DNA of 62,760 bases, from contig MHBG01000082.1 of the NCBI GenBank assembly GCA_001804785.1, positions 1 through 62,760 of the forward strand, given 5' to 3'. Below, piece after piece: positions 17,965 through 27,814 of this stretch. Position numbers and translations under genes: made by a program. The notes beneath the pieces were generated by a model. The model did no database searches. It was not told the DNA's origin and was given only the letters and a program-made list of their open reading frames with translations. Position 1 is the first letter of the stretch. Each line of letters begins with the position of its first letter. Source of the DNA: Lentisphaerae bacterium GWF2_45_14 (GTDB taxonomy: Bacteria > Verrucomicrobiota > Lentisphaeria > Victivallales > GWF2-45-14).

Positions 17965-18573
17965 AGTAATATAACATGTCTATTGTTAAGGCTTTATGTA
18001 AAAAATCCTTAGATTTCCTACTATGCTATTACTAAATTCCCTTAACTCGTCATGTTATGTCATGAGATTTCATAACATTTTAAATTCGTGCTGTTAAATA
18101 TGCCATTTATACGAAGATTTTCAATAAGGGAAACTTAAAATTCAGTTAAAAATGGAAGCCATATATTTACGCGGAAAAGGCTTCAGATGCAAGGACGTTT
18201 GCTCAATTGTCAATCGGCAATCCGCTGGAGGCGGTGAGGCCGTTGACGGAAATAGACTGTGCATCGACGATCGAATCGGGAACGTCGGTCGTCCGGGTTC
18301 TGCTACTTCCCGTAGTTGTGGCGGTATTCCTACCAAGCGGGGCTTGGATATTGCTATAAAAAAGCGCCATCCGCAAGTTGGGACATTGACGAAAAATAAA
18401 ATTGTCAAAGAACACCCGAACGATCAAGCCCAGTAAAAGCATTTTAGAATTATATAAAATAAATATTAGCTATTTGTCTTGCCCTCAATCTCTTGTATCC
18501 CTACACCGCCTTGAAAAAGAGGCTTTGGACTTTACTGTATGAACTTTTGTTTAATAACATCTAAAGGTTTAAT
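17965..18573. other. 609-base region without a clear gene
   Basis: The first half (to about 18150) is AT-rich and holds an inverted repeat, ATGTTATG/CATAACAT (18052-18078), with an 11-base loop and a following TTTT. From about 18150 to 18440 the composition becomes GC-richer and reading frames stay open on both strands (roughly 18152-18436 plus, 18203-18442 minus). Neither has a recognisable domain or a good ribosome site. It could be a decayed gene or a transferred fragment. A weak promoter for the next gene is at 18511-18538. Confidence 0.4.
18511..18538 (+). promoter_or_regulatory. Possible promoter of the flavoprotein-membrane protein pair
   Basis: TTGAAA (18511-18516) and TACTGT (18533-18538) with a 16-base spacer, 36 bases before the ATG. 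Weak -10 element. Confidence 0.3.
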
Positions 18574-20097
18574 ATGTCAGCAGATGCTGGGAAAAATATT
18601 GTCATTATCGGCGGCGGGCCTGCGGGCCTTACAGCGGCTCTTGAAATACTTCGCAATACTGATATGAAAGTGACTCTTTTCGAAGCAGAAGATATGCTGG
18701 GCGGTATTTCCAAGACTATCAACTACAACGGGAACCGCATAGACATCGGCGGACACCGTTTCTTCTCAAAATCAGAAACCGTCATGAAATGGTGGGATGA
18801 AATATTGCCGGTCTTTGAAGATTCAGTTCCCGATGAAAAAATACCTGAAAAATGTATGCTTTCGGTATCAAGAAAATCACGAATCCTCTATCTTCGCAAG
18901 TTCTTTAATTATCCAATAAGCCTGAGTCTCCAGACTCTTTCCAATCTCGGACTCATAAAAACCATACGCATCGGCTTTTCCTATCTGCGCGTGATGCTTT
19001 TCCCGCTCAAGAACGAGAAGTCGCTCGAGGACTTTTTTATAAATCGCTTCGGGAAAGAGCTTTACGGTACTTTTTTTGAATCGTATACTCATAAGGTATG
19101 GGGCCGCCCCTGCTCCCAGATAAGCGCCGAATGGGGTGCACAGAGAATAAAAGGCCTTTCCATAAGCAAGGCCGTGATGCATTTTGCATCGTCGGTGATG
19201 AAAAAAATACCGGGTCTTTCGCTCCTTACATCGAAAGAAGTCGAAACAAGCCTGATAGACCGCTTCATATATCCTAAATACGGCCCGGGCCAGATGTGGG
19301 AGATCGCCGGAAAACTTGTCGAGGAAAAAGGCGGGAAAATCCACCTCAATACCGAAGTCGTAAAAATAAATCTCGACAGTACAAGAATTAAGGAAGTCGT
19401 GGTGAAAAAATCCGACGGAACAGAAGAAACCGTTTCCGCTGATTACTTCATAAGCTCAATGCCGGTCAAAGACCTTCTTAATTCAATGACTCCTCAGCCG
19501 CCGGAAAAAGCTCTGAATACCGCGTCCGGCCTCGTTTACAGGGATTTTATAACCGTCGGGCTCCTCATGAATAAATGCAATCTTAAGGAAAAAGACGGCA
19601 CGAGCGTCAAAGATAACTGGATATATATTCAGGAACCGGACGTAAAAATGGGCCGCATTCAGTTCTTCAACAACTGGAGCCGTTTCATGGTTAAAGCGCC
19701 TACGGAGACTATCTGGCTCGGACTCGAATACTTCGTTAACGAGGGCGACGAACTTTGGTCGATGACCGACAAGGAGCTTGTGGAAATGGCTTCAGCCGAA
19801 CTCGCAAAACTCGGAATCACGGAACTCTCCGATATCTGTGACGGCATGGCGTACAGGCAGAAAAAGGCATATCCGGCCTACTTCGATACATACAAGGACT
19901 TTAATCAGATAAGGGAATTCACCGACTCAATAGACAATCTTTTCCTTATCGGACGCAACGGTCAGCACCGCTACAACAATATGGATCATTCCATGCTCTG
20001 CGCAATTGAGGCCGCCAAATCCATCAAGTCCGGATCCACGGACAAGTCCGCCATCTGGAATGTAAATACGGAGGACGAGTATCATGAAGGAAAATAA
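18574..20097 (+). CDS. FAD-dependent NAD(P)-binding oxidoreductase (UDP-galactopyranose mutase/amine oxidase-like)
   Basis: A 507-residue flavoprotein. The dinucleotide motif is [15 protein letters not shown] (about 11-25), followed by [25 protein letters not shown], which matches the FAD-binding second motif of UDP-galactopyranose-mutase-like and protoporphyrinogen-oxidase-like proteins. The C-terminal FAD motif is about residues 450-490 ([23 protein letters not shown]). Members sit in surface-polysaccharide loci, and here the neighbours are UDP-sugar enzymes and a polytopic membrane protein. The gene overlaps that membrane protein gene by 14 bases, so translation is coupled. The exact reaction is uncertain: sugar ring contraction or another flavin-dependent step. 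Confidence 0.8.
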   Translation: MSADAGKNIVIIGGGPAGLTAALEILRNTDMKVTLFEAEDMLGGISKTINYNGNRIDIGGHRFFSKSETVMKWWDEILPVFEDSVPDEKIPEKCMLSVSRKSRILYLRKFFNYPISLSLQTLSNLGLIKTIRIGFSYLRVMLFPLKNEKSLEDFFINRFGKELYGTFFESYTHKVWGRPCSQISAEWGAQRIKGLSISKAVMHFASSVMKKIPGLSLLTSKEVETSLIDRFIYPKYGPGQMWEIAGKLVEEKGGKIHLNTEVVKINLDSTRIKEVVVKKSDGTEETVSADYFISSMPVKDLLNSMTPQPPEKALNTASGLVYRDFITVGLLMNKCNLKEKDGTSVKDNWIYIQEPDVKMGRIQFFNNWSRFMVKAPTETIWLGLEYFVNEGDELWSMTDKELVEMASAELAKLGITELSDICDGMAYRQKKAYPAYFDTYKDFNQIREFTDSIDNLFLIGRNGQHRYNNMDHSMLCAIEAAKSIKSGSTDKSAIWNVNTEDEYHEGK

Positions 20098-22030
20098 CAG
20101 GAATATCCACATCCTTGTTATAGCTGCTTTTTTCATATTCGCGTTTATGCACGCATATCTTTTTGTATGCGACTCCTACAATATGTTCACAACCGACATT
20201 ACCTTTCAAGGTTCAATATTCTACTCGGAGGTCTATCCGCAGACGTTTTCCAACGACCCCGTGATGAAGGACATATGCACCGTTTACCTTCCTGTCCAGA
20301 AGTTCCTCTGCGAATCCATTATGAAGCTGGGCGGTTCATATTCCTTTGCGCTTAAAACCCTTCTTTTTATTTATTCATTCTTTTCTATGTTAGCCACTTA
20401 TTTCGCGCTGAATGTGTTTTTCCCGAAAACGAAACCTCTCGTTCTCGCTGGCTTTACGGCTCTTATAGCGCTGGTGTTTATAAATCTCGCAAAAGAAGCT
20501 TCCGGCATATTCTACGGAATAGGGGCATCCTACGCAAGGACGACGGCCGCGATATACACCCCTCTTCTTGCAGCCTACTATTTTAAGGGAAAAGATTTAC
20601 GCATTTTCAACTTCAGTCTTCCGAAGATGATTGCCTTTGCGATATTCTGCGGAATTGCCGGAAATTTTCATCCGCGCATTGCTCTCATGATGCTTTCGAC
20701 TGGAACTATCCATTATTTCCTCTACCACTGGAAAGACCGTAAGACATGGATAGTCCTTCCGATTGCCGGAATAGCTGCCGGAATCGCCGTTTCACCCTGC
20801 TATATTTCCCTTGCCGCGCAGACTGCCGGAAAGGGCTTTTTCGAATTTCTCATGCATCCGACATCGGTTGATCTGAAAAATGCAGCAATCCCCGGGGCAA
20901 CTCCTGCCGCAAGTGCGGGTGCGCTCGAAAGAATAAGCACATTTCTGAGTCAGGTCATATTCTCTCTCAGAAACGACCTCTGCTATTGGCTCTGGAAAGC
21001 CACTTTTCCGCTTTACGTCATTCCCTTCATTGCCGTTCTGTTTTTCTGGAAAATATCTGCGGGCTTTTCAAAATCCAACGATACGCTTTACAGGCACATC
21101 AGGGATATGTTCGTAATAGCCTTTGTGTCAATGGTTGTCCTTGAGTTTGTATCTCGAATAGGCGGGCTTTTCTGGAGTCCTCTCGGCGAGTTGCTCGGAG
21201 GTATCTATTTCCGGGGAGAGAAAGTCGTATTTCTTTACTGCGAACTGCTTGCGGTATTTTTTATCCTTAACAGGCGCGAGCTTGAAATCCCTAAAATCAT
21301 GCATTTTATGATTTCGGCATCCATTGTTTTCTGTCTTGTGTTTTCGGCGGGAGCAAGGTTTATTCTGATAAAAAACTCGTTTCTATGCTTCGGTGGCGAT
21401 TTTCTTAAAGTGACCGTCATCTTCAGATGCCTCTCGATACTTGCAACCGTGATCGTAGTTCTGCTTTTCCTGAAATCAGGCTTGAAAAACAAAGCCGCGC
21501 AATGGCTGGTAACGGCCTACTTCTGCCTTACTTTTCTGATATGGCCCTTTATAAGCGGCGGTGTGATTTCGGCAATAGGATCGTTTTGCGATAACTTTGA
21601 ACGTATCGGCGCGTGGAAAATGGTTTCCATGGTATATCATGGGTCAAGTGCGGCCGAGCAGATAAAAAACTTCAATTCAATGGTAGAATTTGCTAAAAAA
21701 GACTCCTCTTCGAGCGATGTGTTCATGACGCTCACGTCCAAAAATACAGGACATCATTTCAAGCTTGCCACAATACGTAAGGGGATAGGGGATCATGGGG
21801 AATATGGAAATAAAGCTCTGCGTCGGGAAATAACTTCTTTTTATACTTTTGTAAAAGCACCTGGCAATCCCGCGAATCAGGCAAAGTTCAAAGACAGCAT
21901 AGATAAATATGGCATCACATACATACTGCTTGAAAAAAGTATCGGCGAAAGCCTTCCGCTGGCGGAACAGATCTCATTTAAAGAAGTATTCCAGAACCCG
22001 GAATACATTATCTACAAGCAGGTAAAATAA
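20084..22030 (+). CDS. Polytopic membrane protein, probable GT-C-like surface glycan protein
   Basis: A 648-residue protein with an N-terminal helix (about 7-27), a non-membrane loop with acidic residues (about 30-60) and roughly ten further hydrophobic helices. It ends with a soluble tail of about 120 residues (from about 525). An N-terminal helix, an acidic first periplasmic loop, many helices and a soluble C-terminus are the plan of lipid-linked-sugar (GT-C) glycosyltransferases. I see no definitive DxD-type motif, so the assignment is inference. It overlaps the upstream flavoprotein gene; an imperfect hairpin lies after the stop (22032-22064). It likely completes the 15.5-22 kb surface-glycan block. 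Confidence 0.6.
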   Translation: MKENNRNIHILVIAAFFIFAFMHAYLFVCDSYNMFTTDITFQGSIFYSEVYPQTFSNDPVMKDICTVYLPVQKFLCESIMKLGGSYSFALKTLLFIYSFFSMLATYFALNVFFPKTKPLVLAGFTALIALVFINLAKEASGIFYGIGASYARTTAAIYTPLLAAYYFKGKDLRIFNFSLPKMIAFAIFCGIAGNFHPRIALMMLSTGTIHYFLYHWKDRKTWIVLPIAGIAAGIAVSPCYISLAAQTAGKGFFEFLMHPTSVDLKNAAIPGATPAASAGALERISTFLSQVIFSLRNDLCYWLWKATFPLYVIPFIAVLFFWKISAGFSKSNDTLYRHIRDMFVIAFVSMVVLEFVSRIGGLFWSPLGELLGGIYFRGEKVVFLYCELLAVFFILNRRELEIPKIMHFMISASIVFCLVFSAGARFILIKNSFLCFGGDFLKVTVIFRCLSILATVIVVLLFLKSGLKNKAAQWLVTAYFCLTFLIWPFISGGVISAIGSFCDNFERIGAWKMVSMVYHGSSAAEQIKNFNSMVEFAKKDSSSSDVFMTLTSKNTGHHFKLATIRKGIGDHGEYGNKALRREITSFYTFVKAPGNPANQAKFKDSIDKYGITYILLEKSIGESLPLAEQISFKEVFQNPEYIIYKQVK

Positions 22031-22031
22031 A

Positions 22032-22064
22032 AAAGCTTCCGGAATTAAAATTCACGGCAGCTTT
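22032..22064 (+). terminator. Imperfect hairpin after the membrane protein gene
   Basis: Arms AAAGCT-T-CCG (22032-22041) and CGG-C-AGCTTT (22055-22064) pair with one internal mismatch. No T run follows, so it may be an RNA-end stabiliser or a weak terminator. Confidence 0.3.
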
Positions 22065-22135
22065 GAATAAGTTCGAAAATATTATTCGACGCGTATGTAA
22101 ATTTTTTTGTGTAAATGGACATAGCAGTTTAATTA

Positions 22136-23299
22136 AGCATTCAGTCATAAATATTTGAACAATAAATCTCGCCACGCTCCAATTCCGATATTCGGAGGAT
22201 TTGCCAGCCGTTTATTTATCCATGCAGTCATGATTTTGCGAAAGCGCGTGATAATTTCTTCACGGCCTTTCTCTATCGCTCTTGCCGCATGAACTAATGG
22301 TTTGATCCACGTCCACACTTGTTCAGTTGGATTATATTCAGGCGAGTAAGTCGGCAAATTGAATATCTTGACTTCGGGGTATTTTGCAAGGAAATTCTTT
22401 ATGAGTTTACATCCATGAATAGAGGCGTTATCAAGTACAATTGCCAGTTGTTTGACTTCAAGTTTTGCGCGGAGCTGGTGAATGAAGTCTCGAAAAACAT
22501 TAGCGTTACTTTGAGGAGCGCTCTTCCAGTAAAAACTCCCGATTGCCGGCGCGTATGCACCAAAGACCGAAAGACTTTCCCGCTTTCGGGGTGTCGGCAG
22601 GGAAAAAAGGAACGCCTTTTTTGCGCCAGCCCCGCACAACATACGGATCCGTGGGAAAATGCAATTCGTCAAGGAAAACCACTTCGACCTCATCATCAGC
22701 CTTGAAGTCAAGTATCTGTTTAGCAATCTCCTGCACGCGCTCAAGTTTTTCTACTTTTGACGGTGCGGCAATGCATGTGGTCTTCTTTGCTCTTTTAAAT
22801 GTATAACCCGCATCTTTAAGCAGGCGAGACAGCGTCGAGGCTCCAACTTTCCTTCCAATTTCCTTCTCAAATTGAGCGTTGATTATTTGCGTAGTCCAAA
22901 TATCTTCGCCCCAGCCATAATCACGAGGAGACCGTTCGAAATATTTCTCCAGGCGCGGCTTTAAGTGTGAAATGCGAAAGCTTGGCCGGCCCGGGGAATA
23001 AGTGCGATTAAGACCTTCAATCCCGCTTTTTAAGTAGGCATCAATCCAAGTCCTTACCGTGAGAGGACGACGATTAAGCGCACGGGCAATCCATAAAATT
23101 TTCTTTCCGGCAGAACAATGCAAAACAGCAAGGCTGCGTTCGCGCATTAATCCTGAACCGTTATGCTGTAAATCTTCAAGCGCCTTTTGGGCATCTACCG
23201 ACAAAACAATTTTTACTACTTTCATATTACCTCTGAATTTGTGTTCAAAAGTAATATAGTATCCTACTTCTATTCTTCAAATATTTATGACCCTATGCT
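22136..23299 (-). mobile_element. IS630-family insertion sequence, complete ends
   Basis: About 1164 bases bounded by inverted repeats. Reading inward from each TA, the left end AGCATtcaGTCATAAAT (from 22136) and the right end AGCATaggGTCATAAAT (complement, from 23299) match except for three bases, and continue identically through ATTTGAA. Each end abuts a TA dinucleotide (22134-22135 and 23300-23301), the target duplication expected for IS630. It carries one frameshifted transposase gene on the minus strand. The insertion lies between the surface-glycan genes and the U32-like region. Confidence 0.88.
22145..23225 (-). pseudogene. IS630-family transposase in two overlapping frames
   Basis: The first frame (23225 down to 22506) holds the helix-turn-helix region (about 1-110) and the first catalytic Asp in FLDELHFPTDP. 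The second frame (ending at 22145) holds the remaining catalytic residues: LDNASIHG (Asp) and SPEYNPTEQVW (Glu). Moving from the first to the second frame needs a +1 shift. The switch most likely falls between the A6 run (22617-22622) and the T6 run (22603-22608) as read on the minus strand. Removing one T gives an uninterrupted VPF-SLPTPRKRESLSVFGAY. A 7-bp hairpin (22567-22589) follows directly. This is either an indel that kills the gene or a frameshift signal. Confidence 0.85.
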
Positions 23300-23425
23300 T
23301 ATATCCTGAATTCCCGTTAATATGTAACTACGCGGTGTTATAACTTCTTGAAAATTAATCGATTATGCTAGAAAAATGGGTTGACTTTTGCTCAAAACAT
23401 AGTTGCATTTATTATTAAAGTAACT

Positions 23426-23629
23426 ATGGAGGTTAAAATCAAATGGCGAGATTGGGACAAGGAGAAGAAGCGGCCGGCCAATAAGCAGCTGTGTCTGGGC
23501 AAGCTGGACAAGGAGACCGGCGAGGTCATTCCGTCAAAACGTGTGAAAGGAACGGCCAAGACGCAGGTGGCCGGACCCTATCTGTTGCTCGAAAAACTGA
23601 CGGAACAAATTCAGACTTTGCTTTTTTGA
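23426..23629 (+). pseudogene. N-terminal fragment of an IS1634/IS4-like transposase
   Basis: A 67-codon remnant. Its start, WRDWDKEKKRPANKQLCLGKLD followed by a TGEVIPSKR turn, is the usual N-terminus of IS1634-type transposases (a WDKEKKxPxxK..GK.D..TGE.IP.KR pattern). It stops after TEQIQTLLF, where the full protein would continue for several hundred residues. No catalytic domain is present. It lies 127 bases from the IS630 end, so this is a repeated insertion site. Identification rests on the pattern alone. Confidence 0.55.
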
Positions 23630-23794
23630 TTCTAGACTTAGCTTCAGCTTCACCGCTATAATCTGGAACCTTGCCTCTGTGTATTCTCTTTTTAGGATCT
23701 CCCTTGCGATACCATCCAACTTTTTCAGCATTCGATATTCCCTCCCGAACATTGCCGTCATTACGCGGTTGCGCGAGGAAACCATAAATCTTTC

Positions 23795-24817
23795 TCAAGG
23801 AGTGGTTTTGATGACTTTTTCCAGGGCATCGGCGCAATACTTGCAAATTTCGCAATTCTTTGAGCACGTCGAGGTTTTCTCAAAAAAATCATCAGGAAAT
23901 GATTTATTGTCGATATAGTAAGGAGAGAACGCACTGGAAAAGCCGGGTTCGAAAAGATCAAGAAGATTTCCGCTGAAAGACTGGTTGGCATAGGCCCCGA
24001 TAACCATGCGGGGATGCGAGTGCATTCTCGTAGCAAGCTTCATTACCGGAATGATGCCCTCATAATTGTGAATATCTTCAGGTCGTATCCATGTAGACTG
24101 AAGAATAGCCGGCCAGTTTTCACGCTTTTTATAAAGATTCCAGCAGACATGCGGAGTCCAATTTTCTATATTTTTTGTCTCGTCTATTTCCGCGTCGTGG
24201 GCAACCAAATTGTCGTGAAAACTTTGACCCGGACAGCAGAAAAGGCAGCCACTGTTTGCCAGCATGAAAAGGCTTTTCCCGTTCTTGGAACACCACTGCT
24301 TGACATCCCTGACGTAATTTATATTGCGCTGAAAATCGCGCTGAATATAGAAACTGTCGAAAAGACCTGAGACGTAACTCATTGAATTTACGTTTCCTAT
24401 ACGCATGTTGACGGATGCGCGCACTTCAATATTTGGAAAAAATTTCTTGACAGTCCTCGCCACGGCAAGCGATGTTGTCGTTACAATATCAACTCCGCCG
24501 ACAGTATCGGCAAGATGTTCAAGTATTGAAACGACTTCATTTTCAAGTTTTGCGCTTACAGCATGAGCGCCGTAACAGTTGGAATTGAAGAGGATATCAA
24601 GCTTGACTCCGAGTTTTTTTATTTCTACAAGTTCATATTCCAGCCTTTCCTGTGCGGTCCAGTCAATCAGACCGCGCTTCTCTCCGAGTTTGGCCCGCCC
24701 GGAGGGCTGACCGGTCCAGGCAAAATAAAGTTCGGCTATCGAATCATGGTAATTCTTTACGATTTCACAGAATCCTTCGCCGTTATCCGGCACTTGATAT
24801 CCCACTGCGAATTTCAT
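23795..24817 (-). CDS. Peptidase U32-like TIM-barrel protein with cysteine cluster
   Basis: A 340-residue protein resembling the U32 collagenase-like family (TIM-barrel scaffold). Marks: a starting strand MKFAVGYQVP; a barrel strand LDILFNSNCYG; and a C-terminal half with cysteines in SGCLFCCPGQSFHDN, HVCWN and a closing CSKNCEICKYC. This fits the Fe-S-type cysteine set of U32 proteins (TrhP/UbiU relatives). U32 members now linked to hydroxylation chemistry use such clusters, but the substrate here is unknown. GGGGAG precedes the ATG. The DUF4886 gene lies 57 bases upstream on the same strand, so they are probably co-transcribed. Confidence 0.65.
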   Translation of the reverse strand: MKFAVGYQVPDNGEGFCEIVKNYHDSIAELYFAWTGQPSGRAKLGEKRGLIDWTAQERLEYELVEIKKLGVKLDILFNSNCYGAHAVSAKLENEVVSILEHLADTVGGVDIVTTTSLAVARTVKKFFPNIEVRASVNMRIGNVNSMSYVSGLFDSFYIQRDFQRNINYVRDVKQWCSKNGKSLFMLANSGCLFCCPGQSFHDNLVAHDAEIDETKNIENWTPHVCWNLYKKRENWPAILQSTWIRPEDIHNYEGIIPVMKLATRMHSHPRMVIGAYANQSFSGNLLDLFEPGFSSAFSPYYIDNKSFPDDFFEKTSTCSKNCEICKYCADALEKVIKTTP

Positions 24818-24874
24818 GACAAACTCTCCCCAAAATGATAACGCTTCACATTGAAAATTTTATCTTTAATGAAC

Positions 24875-25771
24875 TTATTCCGCAATTAAGGGTTTGAGTT
24901 TGTTTTTAACCGTGGAATATGCGGTCTGCCTGAGAATTTTTGCAAATTCTTCGCTAACGCCTTCAGGTCTGAACATATTCTTTCTGACATCAACTTCAGG
25001 AAAGAAAAACTGGCGCCATACGAGAGCAGCAAGCAGACGGCCCGCAGGGCTAGCATGATGGTCATAAACAAGTTTGCTCGCGCCAGTTTCTCCGTCCCTC
25101 CTCCAAAACCACCCGATACAGAGAGCGTGCAACTGGGTAGGAAGAGCCGGGTATGAGGCATTCCCGAAGTCAAACTTTTCATCGAGAATGAATTTAAAAT
25201 CCGGATATTCCCTTGCTACCTGAAATGCATCCCCGACCGGAATTATTCTGAGATTACCTAACTCAGCGGCTATTGTTGTATATGCCGCGTCAAGGTTCTT
25301 GTACATTAACCCCTGAGTCTTGTTTCCTTCCTTCATCCTTGGATTGTCGACCCGATCCGCCCAAGTCTCATGAAGTATAATCTCGGCATCAGGGGAATAT
25401 TTTTTTATAAAACTACAAAGACCAGAAGCATGAGGGCGAAAAGTCGCAATACAATCGCTTTCATCACTGACCTGCTGAATCGTAATATGCTTCCACTTTT
25501 CAAATAAAAGCATCTCCTTAAGGCCGTAATTTCCCTCCGGCATAAACTGCGGATTAGCATACTGTCTGAATTCAGGATTTTCAGGATCAGCTTCATTTCG
25601 CAACGCCAGAGTGATATGTTTTTCTAGAGAACATCCTCCAATATAAGCCTCTGTTACCTTAAGCGTATATTCCGGATCAGCCGCGTTCAGTTGTTCGCGA
25701 AAAGCATTTGCGTCAAGGCTAAAACTGTTTCCGACTGTAAGCGCCTTAAGTATTTTTTTTTCGGATCCCAT
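24875..25771 (-). CDS. DUF4886 (SGNH-hydrolase-like) protein
   Basis: A 298-residue protein of the DUF4886 family, related in fold to SGNH/GDSL esterases. The N-terminal VGNSFSLDA carries the nucleophile-type serine. A mid-protein ITIQQVSDES block and HETWAD give the conserved His-containing turn. The C-terminal DHHASPAGRLLAA carries the catalytic Asp-xx-His of SGNH enzymes. It is likely a carbohydrate esterase or sialate-type deacetylase; the substrate is inference only. There is no signal peptide, so it acts in the cytoplasm unless the start lies further upstream. Frequent in Bacteroidota and Lentisphaerota glycan loci. Confidence 0.8.
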   Translation of the reverse strand: MGSEKKILKALTVGNSFSLDANAFREQLNAADPEYTLKVTEAYIGGCSLEKHITLALRNEADPENPEFRQYANPQFMPEGNYGLKEMLLFEKWKHITIQQVSDESDCIATFRPHASGLCSFIKKYSPDAEIILHETWADRVDNPRMKEGNKTQGLMYKNLDAAYTTIAAELGNLRIIPVGDAFQVAREYPDFKFILDEKFDFGNASYPALPTQLHALCIGWFWRRDGETGASKLVYDHHASPAGRLLAALVWRQFFFPEVDVRKNMFRPEGVSEEFAKILRQTAYSTVKNKLKPLIAE

Positions 25772-25946
25772 CCAAGTTACCTCTTTACAACAGAAAAATA
25801 TTGTTCCCTCTAAACTATCACAAAAACAATTGAATTTCCAATTCCTTATTTTATCCGAAATTTATTGAAAGTCTTTACATTTTTTAGAAATTCGAGCCGT
25901 ACCGCCCGGTAAGGGCAGCACAGCTCTGTCCGGAAATCTGGAACGA

Positions 25947-27020
25947 TTAGTCGGCATCCAAACCCTCAGGGCTTTTACGAAATATCGCATCAGCCGGGTA
26001 TTGGGGTGCTTCGTTCCAGTCAACGCTCCACTGCTTGCGCCTGCGGAACTTGTCCTTGAATTTATTTTGAAGAACGCCCCTGTTTTCAAGGCTTATCATG
26101 CATGCCCTCGTGCAGCCCCGTGCGCCACATACCGCCTGTCCGGTGTTATAGAGATTTCTAGGTTTGTGGTTGAAGGGACTCCAGCTGCCAGGAACAGTAT
26201 CAGCCCCTTCGTCGATATATTGTTTTTCGGGCGGGACTTCGACTTCCGACTTCCGGCCGCCTCTGAAGGTAAGATTACAGCCGTCCATGTCGATATCAGA
26301 CCACTCTACTTCTTTTTCCGCGAGATTTACTTTGACGGTCTTGTCGGCTGGAATGCATCCGCCCGGACATGCCTTGACGCACGCCATACACTTATTGCAA
26401 AGCTGAGGTCCGTCATAAATGGGATCCTCCTCAAGGTCCACATCCGTAAGAACAATCCCGACCCGGTTCCTGGGTCCGAACTGCGGGGAAAGAAACATTT
26501 TACTGTAGCCTATTTCGCCGAGACCGCAGAGATAGGCGGCTATTCTCAAATGCACCATCACGTCCGGCGCGGCCCTCCCGGGAGCGACAGGCCTGCTGCC
26601 CTTGCCCAGAAATCCGTCACCATCAATCGCCCGCCAATCACTCTGATGACCGTAGGGAATTGCTTCATAGCCGCGGTCCTCTATGAATTTGGAAAGGTTT
26701 ATGACTGTCATTGGTATGTAGAGATAAGTAAGGCCGCCATAGCCCATTGCGGAATAGTTGCTGAAGTACGTGCCTTCCTCTATGCCGCGAAGGCTTCCGC
26801 GCATTACACGGAATACCATGCCGATTACGGACTTGCATTCAGGCATTATCTGCCGCGGATCCATTTGCGTGGGCGCGCCCTTCCAACGGTCTATGCTGCC
26901 GATTGCGACGGCGTCTGCCCCCAAAGCCAGAGCCTGCCGTTTGACGGCGAGGGCTGCCTCATGCCGGTTTTCCAGGTCATTCTGCCCAAATTCCCTTTTC
27001 GTTGCGGTACTCGCATTCAT
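25947..27020 (-). CDS. Double 4Fe-4S protein, QueG/reductive-dehalogenase-like
   Basis: A 357-residue protein. The N-terminal half resembles the cobalamin-binding scaffold of epoxyqueuosine reductase QueG and reductive dehalogenases (ALGADAVAIGSID, RNRVGIVLTDVDLEEDP). A ferredoxin motif CNKCMACVKACPGGCIP follows at about residue 220, with further cysteines in CGARGCTRACM near the C-terminus for a second cluster. It lacks the twin-arginine signal of respiratory dehalogenases. The start chosen is the ATG at 27020 with AAGGAG; an open frame extends upstream through the IclR gene and is not used. It begins two bases after the IclR stop, so the two are co-transcribed. The substrate is unknown. Confidence 0.8.
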   Translation of the reverse strand: MNASTATKREFGQNDLENRHEAALAVKRQALALGADAVAIGSIDRWKGAPTQMDPRQIMPECKSVIGMVFRVMRGSLRGIEEGTYFSNYSAMGYGGLTYLYIPMTVINLSKFIEDRGYEAIPYGHQSDWRAIDGDGFLGKGSRPVAPGRAAPDVMVHLRIAAYLCGLGEIGYSKMFLSPQFGPRNRVGIVLTDVDLEEDPIYDGPQLCNKCMACVKACPGGCIPADKTVKVNLAEKEVEWSDIDMDGCNLTFRGGRKSEVEVPPEKQYIDEGADTVPGSWSPFNHKPRNLYNTGQAVCGARGCTRACMISLENRGVLQNKFKDKFRRRKQWSVDWNEAPQYPADAIFRKSPEGLDAD

Positions 27021-27022
27021 TT

Positions 27023-27769
27023 TTATGCTCCTTTTGAATTTATCGATAAAACTGCTTTTCTTAGTATGTCCAATACTTCCGTCCGCCTGTCTTCGCTGAC
27101 ATTTCCCTGCTTGATATCTATTCCTATTCCAAAACTTATATCCGCACTTTCCTTTTTCAGCGGGAAGGCTGCCCTGAACCCATTTTTCCCCGAATCCCAT
27201 TCGCGGGAGAAGCCATTTTTCTTTACGGTGTCCAGATAACTGGAAAGATTTTTCTCGGTCTTCCATACATGGACCCCATATTCCGGGAACGGATAATTTC
27301 TCATTATTGCCTCTTTGCTTCCGGAAAGGGCAAGGAAGAGAAGGCCGGACACACTGGTATACGGGCAGAATGAAAAATTTTCCGGCTTTTGGATTATTTC
27401 AGGCTGTTCCGGTGATATCCTCAACTTCACCATAATATCATATCCGGACATCTCAGTAACGACTATAGTCGCATCTCCTAATTTCACACTCAGGCCAACG
27501 ATTGCGGCAGAAAGCCTGTCCAGAAATCTTTTATTTCCAGAACGCTCCACAACCTCCAGAAGGCGTTCTCCCACCGTATATATGTTATTATCATTTTTCC
27601 CGAGGAACCCCCTTGCGGAAAGGGTGCGTATCAGGTTATGCACCGTAGTGTTCTTTAGTCCGATACGGGCAGAAATCTCATTAAGACGCAAACCATTTCC
27701 GGCCCCTGCAACAATTTCAATTATGTCGAGGGCTCTCTCCACAGACTGTACAAGCTCACCTCTAGGCAT
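27023..27769 (-). CDS. IclR family transcriptional regulator
   Basis: A 248-residue regulator from the chosen start. An N-terminal winged helix (about 5-70, with LNEISARIGLKNTTVHNLIRTLSARGFL as recognition region) is followed by an IclR effector domain (GAF-like, about 80-248). The ATG at 27769 has GGAGA seven bases upstream; the alternative ATG at 27775 is only two bases from it. Co-transcribed with the 4Fe-4S protein. A consensus promoter (27815-27843) and a TGGAA-type palindrome (27788-27802) lie directly upstream, so the gene is probably autoregulated. The effector is unknown. Confidence 0.9.
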   Translation of the reverse strand: MPRGELVQSVERALDIIEIVAGAGNGLRLNEISARIGLKNTTVHNLIRTLSARGFLGKNDNNIYTVGERLLEVVERSGNKRFLDRLSAAIVGLSVKLGDATIVVTEMSGYDIMVKLRISPEQPEIIQKPENFSFCPYTSVSGLLFLALSGSKEAIMRNYPFPEYGVHVWKTEKNLSSYLDTVKKNGFSREWDSGKNGFRAAFPLKKESADISFGIGIDIKQGNVSEDRRTEVLDILRKAVLSINSKGA

Positions 27770-27787
27770 TCGCATTCTCCATCTATG

Positions 27788-27802
27788 TTGAATTGTTTTC
27801 CA
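27788..27802 (-). promoter_or_regulatory. Candidate IclR operator
   Basis: On the minus strand TGGAAAACAATTCAA, a 15-base near-palindrome resembling the IclR-type box TGGAAATNATTTCCA. It lies between the predicted start of transcription and the ribosome site. Confidence 0.5.
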
Positions 27803-27814
27803 TCAATGTTAGAT

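Noticed and set aside
23534..23867. Minus-strand open frames downstream of the U32-like gene, one reading WYRKGDPKKRIHRG
   Set aside because: Lysine/arginine-rich peptides opposite the transposase fragment with no ribosome site or recognised family; not enough to call a gene.
26001..27239. Open frame of 412 codons on the plus strand opposite the 4Fe-4S protein and IclR genes
   Set aside because: No domain, an unlikely amino-acid mix, and it mirrors two well-supported minus-strand genes with ribosome sites, promoter and operator. It is an antisense artefact of codon bias.
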